Source: CAZSSH01 sp964609825 | GTDB lineage: Bacteria; Verrucomicrobiota; Lentisphaeria; Victivallales; Victivallaceae | Direction: 5' to 3' | Length of the DNA: 64,000 bases | Assembly: GCA_964609825.1 (NCBI GenBank) | Contig: CAZSSH010000002.1 | Location: 124,001-188,000 of the forward strand | Shown here: one piece after another, positions 1 to 8,327 of the stretch | Position numbering within the stretch: position 1 is the first letter of the stretch | Layout: each line of letters begins with the position of its first letter | The notes under the pieces: model-generated | Told to the model about the DNA's origin: nothing | Database searches by the model: none | What the model saw: the letters and a program-made list of their open reading frames with translations, nothing else | Translations under genes and position numbers: made by a program

Positions 1-1
1 A

Positions 2-490
2 ATCCGACGATCATTCAAACGTCATAATCACGCTACTGAAGACTGGGAATTTCGACACAGCTCTGTCGAAAATGTCACTCTGCCAGAAAAATTTGATGCA
101 TTAATTACAAGCCCTCCTTATATGAACACACTTGATTACGGTCGCGATAATCGTTTACGCCTTTGGTTCATTAACCCTGAATACAATAAGCCTCTTGATG
201 CCCCCGCAACAAAATCTCGAGGTGCTTTTGAGCATGCAATTCAAATCTTGGCCCGAAAAGTCGAACAGGGATTAACTCTACACGGCTTCTGTGTGCTTGT
301 GGTTGGAGAACAAGCAAAAGGAAAAGTTGAATACCTTTCAAGTACCATTTTTGCGTTATTTGAAAAATATGCTCCATCCTTATCATTGCAACAAGTTATT
401 GTTGATAAAATTCCTGATATCCGACGCGCAAGGAGAAATTATCAGGGAACAAAAAACGAACATATTATGATTTTCCAAAAGGATGCATGA
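2..490 (+). CDS. DNA methyltransferase, C-terminal part (cut by window start)
   Basis: The reading frame is open from base 2 and continues upstream, so the apparent ATG at 122 is internal. It contains ITSPPY followed by MNTLDYGRDNRLRLWF: a catalytic motif IV (S/N/D-PPY) of amino-type DNA methyltransferases (N6-adenine or N4-cytosine), in the sub-type where SPPY is followed by a conserved N-x-x-DY-x-R stretch. The C-terminal part ends with a region predicted to contact the target (basic RRARRNYQGTKNEH). Its stop overlaps the next start (ATGA at 487-490), so it is translationally coupled to the kinase-ATPase gene. Modification target is unknown. Full length cannot be judged. Confidence 0.8.
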   Translation: MRRSFKRHNHATEDWEFRHSSVENVTLPEKFDALITSPPYMNTLDYGRDNRLRLWFINPEYNKPLDAPATKSRGAFEHAIQILARKVEQGLTLHGFCVLVVGEQAKGKVEYLSSTIFALFEKYAPSLSLQQVIVDKIPDIRRARRNYQGTKNEHIMIFQKDA

Positions 491-2928
491 TCATGGCAAT
501 CATTGGTACAGTTATCAATAAATTTCGATTAGTTCGCTTGGTTAACCAAGGTCAAGTAGGAACGGTTTATTATGCAGAACGAATTGATGGAATAGAAGAA
601 GTAAGAGCAATAAAGTTAATTCCCAAAGAGAATATTCGTGATAGTTGGGCTCATGAAATTCAGAAGGTTGTCAAATTAGGACACTCGTATCCCGTTCCCA
701 TATATTTCGACCATGATACCATCACAATTGCGGGAAAAGAATACTTGTGGATATCATATGAATGGATAGAAGGAACAACAATAAAAAAACTTATTGAAGA
801 GAAAAAAATCACTGTCTCAATATTGCTCTCTGTAATAAAAAGTGTTTTGGAAGTTCTTCATGGGTGCAAGATGGTAGGTATCCAGCATGGTGATTTGCAT
901 GCCGGAAACATAATGGTTATTCCCCCTAATAGCTTATCTATTGAGAAAAGCTACAAAGCGTACGTCATTGATTTTGGTTACTTGTCAGCTTCTATGGGAA
1001 CACATATGATGTATGATTATTCTGGACTTTCAAGAATAATAACAGATTCTGTTGCAACCTTCAATAATGATTTTCATTTGGGCGGAGGGGATGAAAAAAA
1101 GTATATTTCTATTTTAAAAAATATCTATTTGAAATATCTGCTTGAAACAGATCCTACAATGGGAGATTATGTTCGGAATCCCTTGAAACTCCTGGCCTTA
1201 TTGCATGAACTTAAAGACACATTTGGTCAAGGAGATTCCCCATCAGCTTCGTCCAAAAATATTTCTGATTGTTTAGCGGCTGAGTTGATGGGAGAACGCT
1301 TCGATGAGTGGCGAGAGCTTTTTGTTCCAGATTTTCTTGCTAGCTCTGAAGTGTTGTCTAATAATATATCTGTAATTACCGGCCTCAGAGGCTGTGGAAA
1401 AACGACGATATTTCGTCGCTTATCAGCGCTCTTCAACTGCCATTTAGGCTACATTGACTTACCAAATGCAAAAAATTTTACAGGTTGTTATCAAAACGCA
1501 AGAAATTTGGCGGAAGCTTTCCCATGGTTGCCTAATGAAAAAATTTCTGTCGCCAGAAACCAAATTATAAAGTATTTTCATATTGGGTGGTGCTTGGATA
1601 TAGTGTCATGGCTGACTGCTGAAAATACTATTAATAGTCGAAATTTACTCTTTGAATGGCTATATGAATTTTTCTCTTTGAAATTTGGACAATCTATAGA
1701 ATACGCAAATCCCAAATCGTTATCAGAACTGCGCGATTTCTTAACAGCACAGCTTCTGCAATCGAAATTATATGATGAGTACTTGCCTGAAAAAAATAAA
1801 GAATTGAGCGATATTGAATTTCTAGACAATTTAGTTGAAATCATTCAGAAAAATTGTTTGTGGACTCGAAACAAACCTTTCTTTTTCTTCTTCGATGATT
1901 ACTCGACGCCATTAATATCTGAAGCATTCCAGCAGATATTAAATCCCATCATTTTTAGACGCTCGCCCAATGTTATCTTCAAAGTTGCCACCGAAAGTGT
2001 TGAAAGCTTCTTACCTATTGGCCTTCACTCTAAGAGACTCGAAGAGAATGATGATTATGTATTAATTGACTTTGGTAACGTCCATCTGCAAAATACGTTG
2101 TCAGATAATGCAAAAATTATTTCAGCCATTTTGAACAAGCGAATAGCTCGTGATTCACGGTTTGCCGCCCAGTTAGTAAATTTGGAAACGATATTAGGAG
2201 ATTCTCCAGACTTCAATAGTTTCGCTTCGAATTTGCGTCCGCAGTCTAAAAAGAAGGCCTTCTATTGTGGACATGATTTTTTCTGTTCGATGTGGTCATG
2301 TGATATAAGAGAAATTATTCGGCTATTTGCGTCAATGGTAGATTCTCTTGATTTTGAACGTGAAATGAATTGGCCTATCTCTCCTCAAATTCAAGATAAT
2401 GCAATGAGAAGTGCAGGAGGGAAATATGTTGCATTGTTGAATGCGGCCACTAACCCAGTCCTAAATACATATGAAATTACAGATAAAGATACGTCATATG
2501 GAGAGCAACTAGCCAAAATAGCCGAAGGCTTTCATCGTGTTGCAATTTATGAATTATTGCGCGATGCACGAAATCAGAAAAATGTGGCCCCCAAGCAAGC
2601 GAGAAAAATCGAGATGACAGAACCTATTGTAGGTGAAACCCCTAAAGCAGAGGAGTTCTACAAGGGACTTATCAGGTATGGTTTATTTATACGAGACGTA
2701 CGAGGCAAAAGCGCCGGGGGGAAAGCGGTTCCGCGCCTTGTCCTTCGCGGTTTACTTATTCCATATTATACGCTGTCATTTTCAAAGCACGATTCAGTTA
2801 CCATGAACAATAAGGATTTTAATAAACTATTGCTTTCGCCTCAAAATTTTGAAGATTACTGGAAAAAAGGCCATCCCCTAAAAGGGCAAAGTAGTAGTCC
2901 AAATCAATTGGAGCTTGACTTAAAATGA
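487..2928 (+). CDS. Protein kinase-P-loop ATPase fusion, candidate defence protein
   Basis: The 813-residue protein has two visible halves. Residues about 7-250 are a protein kinase fold: Gly-rich loop NQGQVGTVY (20-28), lysine K43 in AIK, catalytic loop HGDLHAGN (134-141, D136 and N141) and DFG (162-164); all key residues are present, so it should be active. From about 270 there is an ATPase: Walker A GLRGCGKTT (299-307), a hydrophobic strand ending in DD (470-471) as Walker B, and a sensor-like strand VIFKVATES. The C-terminal part (RLVLRGLLIPYYTLSFS) recalls ORC/CDC6-like AAA ATPases seen in defence islands; that similarity is from memory. The start overlaps the methyltransferase stop (ATGA); ATG at 493 is an alternative. 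The function proposed, sensing plus signalling by phosphorylation, is inference. Confidence 0.75.
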   Translation: MIMAIIGTVINKFRLVRLVNQGQVGTVYYAERIDGIEEVRAIKLIPKENIRDSWAHEIQKVVKLGHSYPVPIYFDHDTITIAGKEYLWISYEWIEGTTIKKLIEEKKITVSILLSVIKSVLEVLHGCKMVGIQHGDLHAGNIMVIPPNSLSIEKSYKAYVIDFGYLSASMGTHMMYDYSGLSRIITDSVATFNNDFHLGGGDEKKYISILKNIYLKYLLETDPTMGDYVRNPLKLLALLHELKDTFGQGDSPSASSKNISDCLAAELMGERFDEWRELFVPDFLASSEVLSNNISVITGLRGCGKTTIFRRLSALFNCHLGYIDLPNAKNFTGCYQNARNLAEAFPWLPNEKISVARNQIIKYFHIGWCLDIVSWLTAENTINSRNLLFEWLYEFFSLKFGQSIEYANPKSLSELRDFLTAQLLQSKLYDEYLPEKNKELSDIEFLDNLVEIIQKNCLWTRNKPFFFFFDDYSTPLISEAFQQILNPIIFRRSPNVIFKVATESVESFLPIGLHSKRLEENDDYVLIDFGNVHLQNTLSDNAKIISAILNKRIARDSRFAAQLVNLETILGDSPDFNSFASNLRPQSKKKAFYCGHDFFCSMWSCDIREIIRLFASMVDSLDFEREMNWPISPQIQDNAMRSAGGKYVALLNAATNPVLNTYEITDKDTSYGEQLAKIAEGFHRVAIYELLRDARNQKNVAPKQARKIEMTEPIVGETPKAEEFYKGLIRYGLFIRDVRGKSAGGKAVPRLVLRGLLIPYYTLSFSKHDSVTMNNKDFNKLLLSPQNFEDYWKKGHPLKGQSSSPNQLELDLK

Positions 2929-4001
2929 ATAATCTACCAATGCTCACATCATATAGCGATAAATGGAATTTTTGCTCCAAAAGACTTTTTCTGCTTGCTG
3001 AAGGCTTTGAGGATAGGGCTTTTGCGTTTTTAGAAAAATTAACAACTCGTCCGGATGCATTGTTTGCAAAAGTAGTTTTATGCCAATATTTGCCAGAAGC
3101 AAAACCTGACAAGAAAGAATTTAAAACGATTTTTTCAAAACTATTTAGTGATGTCATTGTTGAACGAGTTCCGTTTCACCGTTTTGCTCCTAGTGAATTT
3201 GAGATGAAATTGAAAAAAATTTTTGCGGCCGAATTGAAGCAATATGACGAAATAGTTATCGATATTTCTGCAATGTCAAAATTAATCATTATGATTATTT
3301 TTCAGCTTTTGAAAGAAAGCAATGTAACTATTAGGGTTATATATTCAGAGCCGGAAAATTATTCTCCATCGCAAAAGACATATAATATCATCAAAAAGAA
3401 GTATGGGGAGAACATAACAAGTCTCAGTGCGTTACCTTCTTTTGGCGTTTTTGATGTTGTTCGGACGCCTGAATTGTCCAGTGTTGTAATGCAACAAAAT
3501 CCCAAAATTCTTATTGCTTTTACCTCATTTAATGAGCTATTAATACGAGCGCTCATGTCCACTATTTCTCCCATGCATTTATATTTAATAAGTAGTGCGC
3601 CCCCACGATTATGTTGGCGAGAGAATGCAACCCAGGAACTACACGAAAAAGTGATAGAAGACTTTTCGATAGATAACCCTAAAAATGAACATGGCTGTTT
3701 GATTAGACGTTGTTCTACTTTGGATTATCGGGAAGCATTTGTTGTGCTTGCTGGTCTTTACAGAAGTAACTGTTATGATTACCGTATTATTTTAGCGCCG
3801 ACCGGAAGCAAGATGCAAGCTTTAGGTGCCGCAATAGTTAAGTGTTGTTGTCCAGATATTCACATCGAATATCCAACCCCACATAGCTATCATTGTGAAG
3901 ATTTTAGTAGTCGTAATATACATGCAGTGCATGAAATTGTTTTTAACAATTATGCTTCTTGGGTTATTAACATAGCAGATGAATACCGTCTAAACGGTTA
4001 G
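2925..4001 (+). CDS. Two-lobed alpha/beta protein with CARF-reminiscent motifs
   Basis: I do not recognise a named family. The 358 residues look like two similar alpha/beta lobes. The first contains EIVIDISAMSKLIIMIIF, a hydrophobic strand then a small-residue turn and Lys. The second contains IILAPTGSKMQALGAAIV, again strand, turn with TGSK, and helix. The TGSK-x-x-A-L-G-A pattern resembles the ligand-side TGGTK motif of CARF domains such as Card1, which bind cyclic oligonucleotides; this is an analogy, not a match. No nuclease motif is obvious and no signal peptide is seen. Start overlaps the preceding stop (ATGA at 2925-2928), so the three genes form one translationally coupled operon. It could be the sensor or the effector of that system. 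Confidence 0.6.
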   Translation: MNNLPMLTSYSDKWNFCSKRLFLLAEGFEDRAFAFLEKLTTRPDALFAKVVLCQYLPEAKPDKKEFKTIFSKLFSDVIVERVPFHRFAPSEFEMKLKKIFAAELKQYDEIVIDISAMSKLIIMIIFQLLKESNVTIRVIYSEPENYSPSQKTYNIIKKKYGENITSLSALPSFGVFDVVRTPELSSVVMQQNPKILIAFTSFNELLIRALMSTISPMHLYLISSAPPRLCWRENATQELHEKVIEDFSIDNPKNEHGCLIRRCSTLDYREAFVVLAGLYRSNCYDYRIILAPTGSKMQALGAAIVKCCCPDIHIEYPTPHSYHCEDFSSRNIHAVHEIVFNNYASWVINIADEYRLNG

Positions 4002-4159
4002 CAAATATTTGCACATTAACTTCTATTCAACGTAAATTGATGTCCATATAATCCCCAATTTGAAAACATTGGGTGATTGCTAGGCTTTATTAGTTAGATT
4101 TTGTTGATCTTCTAATTATATCAAAAAAAATCTCTAATTATAGAATAAATTCTGACCCC
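4002..4159. other. A+T-rich cargo/backbone junction with weak hairpin and direct repeat
   Basis: The two flanking genes converge here. A small hairpin (CCCAAT/ATTGGG, 4054-4073) may end the defence operon, but its tail is not a clear T-run. The decamer TCTAATTATA occurs at 4111-4120 and again at 4133-4142. Composition changes abruptly: A+T-rich to the left, much richer in G+C to the right. No gene is visible. Confidence 0.45.
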
Positions 4160-5296
4160 CTACTGAACGGGGCGTAAACCGATCATGAATTTGCGGCCGG
4201 TGGTACCTTCTCCGTGGTAGAGGAGCTTGTAGGTTTGGAGCTGAGTTTTTTTAGTGGACTCCGGGAGGACCAGCTCCAGTTGGATGAGCTCGGTGAGGTG
4301 GATGTGAAGACGGGTCTTGGTCCAGCCGGAGAACTCCATGACTTCTTTGCGCGTGAAGACTTTCTTTTTCATCTGCATGAGGAGAGACAAAAGGTTGCGG
4401 GCCGGGAGCGAGAGGTCGTCCAAGCTGATGCCAAGAAGATTGGCAGCAAGCGTCAACGCTTGCTTGATATCCTCTCGCTCCACCTCGATGTACTTGATCC
4501 CGTTGTAGTTTTTTAGCGGCTTTTTCATTTGATTGAGAAAAGCGACGGCCTTGCAGAGGTTGAGAAACTTGGGCTGATCGCGACGGGCTTGTAGACGGTC
4601 GTCCTCGTAAAACAATTCTTCGGCGAAAGGATTGACCACCGGGTATGGCTCCAAGAGGCGCTGAAATGCCCAGTGCCTGCGGACAATTCCCATGGCATCG
4701 CGATTGTCCTTGAGGCCCTCAAGAGTGTGAAATTTGCGTTGCATGGCGAGAATGCGGCGGGTTTGTTCCCGTGACTCGTCCACCCCCAAAATAAAAAATC
4801 TTGACTTGGTTTCGGGGTTGATTTCGGGGTTGGTGGTGGTCTGAAAAATACTGCACCCGCCTTGCACATAACGGGACTGGCTTTGGTTGCCGGAAACGGT
4901 CTCCTGAGCGAGATAACCCTCGGAGATGAGCGTGCGTATAGCATAGGTGTCACGCATCCCGGCGGCCTCTTCCAGCGCCAATAATTTGCCCTTGAGTGAG
5001 TCCATATAAAAGAGCGCTTTGTCGCTGATTGCCGAGGCGCGGATGACTTGCTCGGGCGGCATGAGTTTCAACGTTTTGTCCTGTAACGTGGACTTGCCCG
5101 CGCCGGAGGATGAGAGCACCAGAATGTTAAGCGGCGTATCCATGAGGCGCGAGGTTGCGGCCAGATAACACATCAATTTGTTGTGCTCCTCGCCGATGAC
5201 GCCAAGGGTTTCATAATCATCAAGCACGGCCTTAAAAATGTCACCGGCTCCCATCTGGATTGCGTAATCGTCATAATTCCATTTCACAGCGTTCAT
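4160..5296 (-). CDS. MCM/AAA-like P-loop ATPase of mobile elements
   Basis: This 378-residue protein has a strong Walker A (LSSSGAGKST, about 62-70) and Walker B (KLLALEEAAG, about 104-113), followed by ISEGYLAQETV and an arginine-containing TTTNPEINPETKSRFF segment. That layout matches the helicase-type ATPases that mobile elements often fuse to CHC2/Toprim primases; here no zinc finger or primase domain precedes it. The last 90 residues contain a winged-helix-like segment (FTRKEVMEFSGWTKTRLH). The start at ATG 5296 is favoured by GAGGAG seven bases upstream over TTG 5302. It lies 18 bp behind the serine recombinase and is probably cotranscribed with it. A role in replication or mobilisation is inferred. 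Confidence 0.65.
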   Translation of the reverse strand: MNAVKWNYDDYAIQMGAGDIFKAVLDDYETLGVIGEEHNKLMCYLAATSRLMDTPLNILVLSSSGAGKSTLQDKTLKLMPPEQVIRASAISDKALFYMDSLKGKLLALEEAAGMRDTYAIRTLISEGYLAQETVSGNQSQSRYVQGGCSIFQTTTNPEINPETKSRFFILGVDESREQTRRILAMQRKFHTLEGLKDNRDAMGIVRRHWAFQRLLEPYPVVNPFAEELFYEDDRLQARRDQPKFLNLCKAVAFLNQMKKPLKNYNGIKYIEVEREDIKQALTLAANLLGISLDDLSLPARNLLSLLMQMKKKVFTRKEVMEFSGWTKTRLHIHLTELIQLELVLPESTKKTQLQTYKLLYHGEGTTGRKFMIGLRPVQ

Positions 5297-5314
5297 TGTC
5301 AATTCTCCTCAAAT

Positions 5315-5905
5315 TCATTTCAAATCTTTACTGCAAAGCTGATAGACACGGGCTTTGCTCAAATTTAATTCGCGCCCGATGGCGGCATAGGAAAGCCCCT
5401 TGGCCTTCAACTCATGAGCCTGAAGTGCTACGGCTGGATCGCCCTTGGGACGCCCCAGTTTTGCGCCTTTGCTCCGTACACGGGCGAGACCGGCTTTGGT
5501 GCGCTCGGAGATGCGGATGCGCTCCTGTTTGGCGAGGCAGGCCATCAAAGCGATAATCGCATCGGCAAAAATGCCCAGACTGGAAATGTATTCCTCCGTA
5601 AAGGAGTGCCATTTCACATTGTAAGCATCGAGTCGGGTGAGATACTCCAAGGTTTTACGGGAGCCCTCACGGCTGAAACGGTCAAGGCTCCAAAATAACA
5701 ATACATCAAACTGCCGTTTATGGGCGAGGTCAAAGATGTCTCTGAGCGCGCAGCGCTCATCGACAGACTTACTCCCGGAGCAAACATCGGTTTTGATCGC
5801 GGTTACGGTCCAGTTTTGTCGCCGGGCGTATTCCTCCAATTGCGTCAATTGGTTTTCGGCGGTTTGGTCCTCCGTTGAGACACGGGTATAAATGATACAG
5901 CGCAT
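5315..5905 (-). CDS. Serine recombinase, resolvase/invertase family
   Basis: A small serine recombinase of 196 residues. The N-terminus MRCIIYTRVSTEDQ carries the catalytic serine in the usual YxRVS context. The middle has the DVLLFWSLDRFSREG block with the conserved DR-x-x-R residues. The C-terminal GRPKGDP linker leads into a Hin-like helix-turn-helix (GLSYAAIGRELNLSKARVYQL). The frame is open further upstream to 5992, but the homology start at 5905 has CGGAGG eight bases upstream, so I use it. Family members resolve cointegrates or invert DNA. Here it could act as the element's resolvase or a second mobility function beside the tyrosine integrase. Confidence 0.9.
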   Translation of the reverse strand: MRCIIYTRVSTEDQTAENQLTQLEEYARRQNWTVTAIKTDVCSGSKSVDERCALRDIFDLAHKRQFDVLLFWSLDRFSREGSRKTLEYLTRLDAYNVKWHSFTEEYISSLGIFADAIIALMACLAKQERIRISERTKAGLARVRSKGAKLGRPKGDPAVALQAHELKAKGLSYAAIGRELNLSKARVYQLCSKDLK

Positions 5906-6009
5906 AAAATCCTCCGTATAGATAAAGGTTCGTTTGATTGAACGATGAAAAATTGATTTTGGTCTCCTCAAATTTTTGACGATTTCGGACACCGTTTTAC
6001 TGTACGATA

Positions 6010-6040
6010 AAAAATGGCCCGATACCTCCTTTCACGGGCC
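6010..6040 (-). terminator. Intrinsic terminator after the amidotransferase gene
   Basis: On the minus strand a GGCCCG/CGGGCC stem (6016-6021 with 6035-6040) is followed by A then six T. It lies just past the stop of the amidotransferase at 6085, ending the amidoligase operon before the recombinase gene. Confidence 0.7.
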
Positions 6041-6084
6041 GGGTTGGTTTCCCTTTTGCATTCGCGGCGCAGTTGGCGGTGCAG

Positions 6085-6843
6085 TTATATTTTTAGTTGA
6101 GTAAATGAGTTGCCGTGTTTGTCTCCCAAAAACGTGGCATTGCACTCCAGACAATAAAATTCCTCGTCGCCTTTGATGATTTCCCCGTCGCAATCGGGGC
6201 AATAGCCCTGCATCAACAAGCGCAACTCGAAACGGTCGGGGATGCGCGGCTCATCGTCATACCAGCCATCATTGAAAAAATTGTGTTGCCAAAACGTGTT
6301 GGAGAAATAAACGTGGTCCACCGTTTCCCACTTCCCGGCGAGATGAACCTTGTCTTTTGTCATTACGGCGATTTTATTATCACCGATGAAGTCCTCAAGC
6401 AACGCAAGGACGGCGGGAATATCATGCAGTCCGGCCAGCCTCCGGCAAAGCTCCATTGTGTCGGATATCCCCGCAACCTTGGGCGCAACCGGCAATATCC
6501 CGTTATGGATCAAGGCAACATCGGTTGCAACACTGGTTTGTTGCAGAATTTTGACCTCCGGCGAGATACTGAAGGGGTGAGTGTTTCCGGGCGAGACTCC
6601 GCCGTGCGTCGCAATTCGGAAGTGCAACAGTAAATCACCGGCAAAGTCGGCAAGGTGATATTGTTGAAATGCGGCGGCAAATTCCTCCCAAGTCATAAAG
6701 CCCTTGTGAATTTCAATCGGGTAAGATTTCCCTTTGGTCAACAGCGCAAACCCTGCCCCGTCGGGGTTGGCCTCCCAACATTGCTTTAAAATTTCAAGTG
6801 TCGGTGTCGGGACACCCTCGGGTTTATAGATTGCTACGCACAT
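6085..6843 (-). CDS. Class II glutamine amidotransferase-like protein with C-terminal zinc ribbon
   Basis: The 252-residue protein begins MCVAIYKPEG, so Cys2 is exposed after Met removal as the N-terminal nucleophile of Ntn-type glutaminases. Family-like blocks follow: NPDGAGFAL, LLHFRIATHGG (substrate-binding Arg and His region) and ALIHNGIL. It has no synthetase domain. The C-terminus carries a zinc ribbon (CPDC ... CLEC). Its start overlaps the upstream amidoligase stop by 10 bp, so the two are coupled. Established role of the fold: hydrolyse glutamine to give ammonia for a partner enzyme. Inferred here: it feeds the amidoligase. The substrate is unknown. Confidence 0.8.
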   Translation of the reverse strand: MCVAIYKPEGVPTPTLEILKQCWEANPDGAGFALLTKGKSYPIEIHKGFMTWEEFAAAFQQYHLADFAGDLLLHFRIATHGGVSPGNTHPFSISPEVKILQQTSVATDVALIHNGILPVAPKVAGISDTMELCRRLAGLHDIPAVLALLEDFIGDNKIAVMTKDKVHLAGKWETVDHVYFSNTFWQHNFFNDGWYDDEPRIPDRFELRLLMQGYCPDCDGEIIKGDEEFYCLECNATFLGDKHGNSFTQLKI

Positions 6844-8114
6844 TTTTTGACTCCGGTGAGTTTGTTTTCGTAAAGATAATTGGCGGCATTGGCATAAAGG
6901 GGTTTTGACTGAATGTAACTGGTAAAGTTGCCGAAGGCATCCCCGGAGGCAAGAATATCGCTGATCGAAAGTTGATTTGCCCAGTGGACCAGAGCGTCCA
7001 CGATTTCCAGAGTCGCCATAAAGGTGGTGTAGTTCAATGTCCCCCGAAACAGACGAAACTCAACCGTGTTGCGGTTTTCAAAGTTGACCGCCTGATAGCG
7101 AGTCCCCGAAGATTTGCCGTAAACGTCCTTGACCGGGAGCCCGTTGCTTTTCTTAAACTGGGCCCAGTGAGTCTCTTTGCGGCGGGCGATGATTTCAAAT
7201 TGCGCCTGATACTTGGAGATAAACCAGTCGATCAACAGCCATTTGTAAGGAGTGAGATAGTTGCGTGACACATGCACGTGAAGCCCGCAAGCCTCCTCGC
7301 CCAAGTCATGCGACTTCATCCCGGCATCGGACATTTGACTGAGAATATTTTGCCAGTCCAATTCTTTGTGACGCTTTAAGGTAATCGGATGTGACACCAA
7401 TTCAAAGCCGTAATCGGGGATTGAGCCGTCCTCCTTAAGGTAAAATGTCTCTTCGTCCTCAAAAATCTGGTCGGCAATCTGCTTGCATTCGCTGTTTTCG
7501 TCCAGTCCTCCGGCCTCCAACTCAAAACCCAAGTAGGCAAGGCGTTTTTCGTCGTCATCCGGGGAAGATTGAAAGTTCAAACACGGCTCATAACCATAAT
7601 TATGGATATTTTGAGAGTGGTTTTCATCGAAACAATACCGGCAATACACCCCGTCATCGGTCGAGGCGGAAGAGTTATTGTGGACCAATTCGCCGCAGTC
7701 GTCGCAAGTGGTGTAATCGTACTCATAGCACCGACTGCATAAATAGGTGTCGGCGTCACCGTGGTTTTCCGAAACGTATTCCCCGCAGTTTTCACAATGG
7801 TAAGCGTGACGCTCCGCGCAGGACTCACACCACCACTCCTCCAGATTCTCGATGCGGACAAAATTGTCCGAATTAAAATATTCGCCGCATTTTTCACAAA
7901 ATGACAAATGATCATCGGCGCATGCACGACAATAAACATCCCCTCCGGCATCGATAACAAAATCGTCATCATCGATGAAATACTCGCCGCAATCGTAACA
8001 CTGCTTGAGATGCTCCGCCCGGCAATCCGGGCAAAGACAGATTTCCCCAAAAACTTCCAGCGCTTCCGATGCTCCGCAAAGTTGACACACTTGCGATTGA
8101 TCAACCGTACTCAT
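6834..8114 (-). CDS. Amidoligase-family enzyme with N-terminal array of zinc knuckles
   Basis: The 426-residue protein starts with ten CxxC pairs in residues 10-161 (CQLC, CPDC, CYDC, CRAC, CEKC, CESC, CENC, CSRC, CDDC, CRYC), which should form about five zinc modules. The C-terminal domain shows the amidoligase signature: GFELE (196-200), EDGS (228-231), GFELVSHP (236-243), CGLHVHVSR (276-284) and NTVEFRLFRGTLN (349-361). Amidoligases are COOH-NH2 ligases related to glutamine synthetase/ATP-grasp chemistry, predicted to make isopeptide-like bonds in peptides or modify proteins. The start at ATG 8114 has GGAGG eight bases upstream; the frame is open to 8162. The downstream glutaminase overlaps it. 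The zinc array may recognise a protein or nucleic acid target (inference). Confidence 0.85.
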   Translation of the reverse strand: MSTVDQSQVCQLCGASEALEVFGEICLCPDCRAEHLKQCYDCGEYFIDDDDFVIDAGGDVYCRACADDHLSFCEKCGEYFNSDNFVRIENLEEWWCESCAERHAYHCENCGEYVSENHGDADTYLCSRCYEYDYTTCDDCGELVHNNSSASTDDGVYCRYCFDENHSQNIHNYGYEPCLNFQSSPDDDEKRLAYLGFELEAGGLDENSECKQIADQIFEDEETFYLKEDGSIPDYGFELVSHPITLKRHKELDWQNILSQMSDAGMKSHDLGEEACGLHVHVSRNYLTPYKWLLIDWFISKYQAQFEIIARRKETHWAQFKKSNGLPVKDVYGKSSGTRYQAVNFENRNTVEFRLFRGTLNYTTFMATLEIVDALVHWANQLSISDILASGDAFGNFTSYIQSKPLYANAANYLYENKLTGVKKCA

Positions 8115-8266
8115 TTGTTTTTCCTCCGTTTGGTGAGTTGACACCATTAGAAGCAAAAACATTTTTTTAGTACAAGGGGGGTGGCGCCTTCTAAAAAAAC
8201 CAGCTCAAAAGCAGGCGCATTCCATATAGGGGTGCTTTATTTATACGACTCGACTCCTAAAAAGTG

Positions 8267-8302
8267 AACAGGCCAGCCCAAAAAAATCCGGGCCAGCCTG
8301 TT
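8267..8302 (-). terminator. Terminator hairpin downstream of the Sel1 gene
   Basis: Read on the minus strand, a 13-bp stem (AACAGGCTGGCCC with GGGCTGGCCTGTT) pairs completely if two G-U pairs are allowed, followed by CACTTTTTA. On the plus strand the same positions would be C/A mismatches, so it is built for the minus-strand transcript. It lies 25 bp past the Sel1 stop. Confidence 0.7.
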
Positions 8303-8327
8303 TTAAAAAAAGTGAACAGCTTATGGT

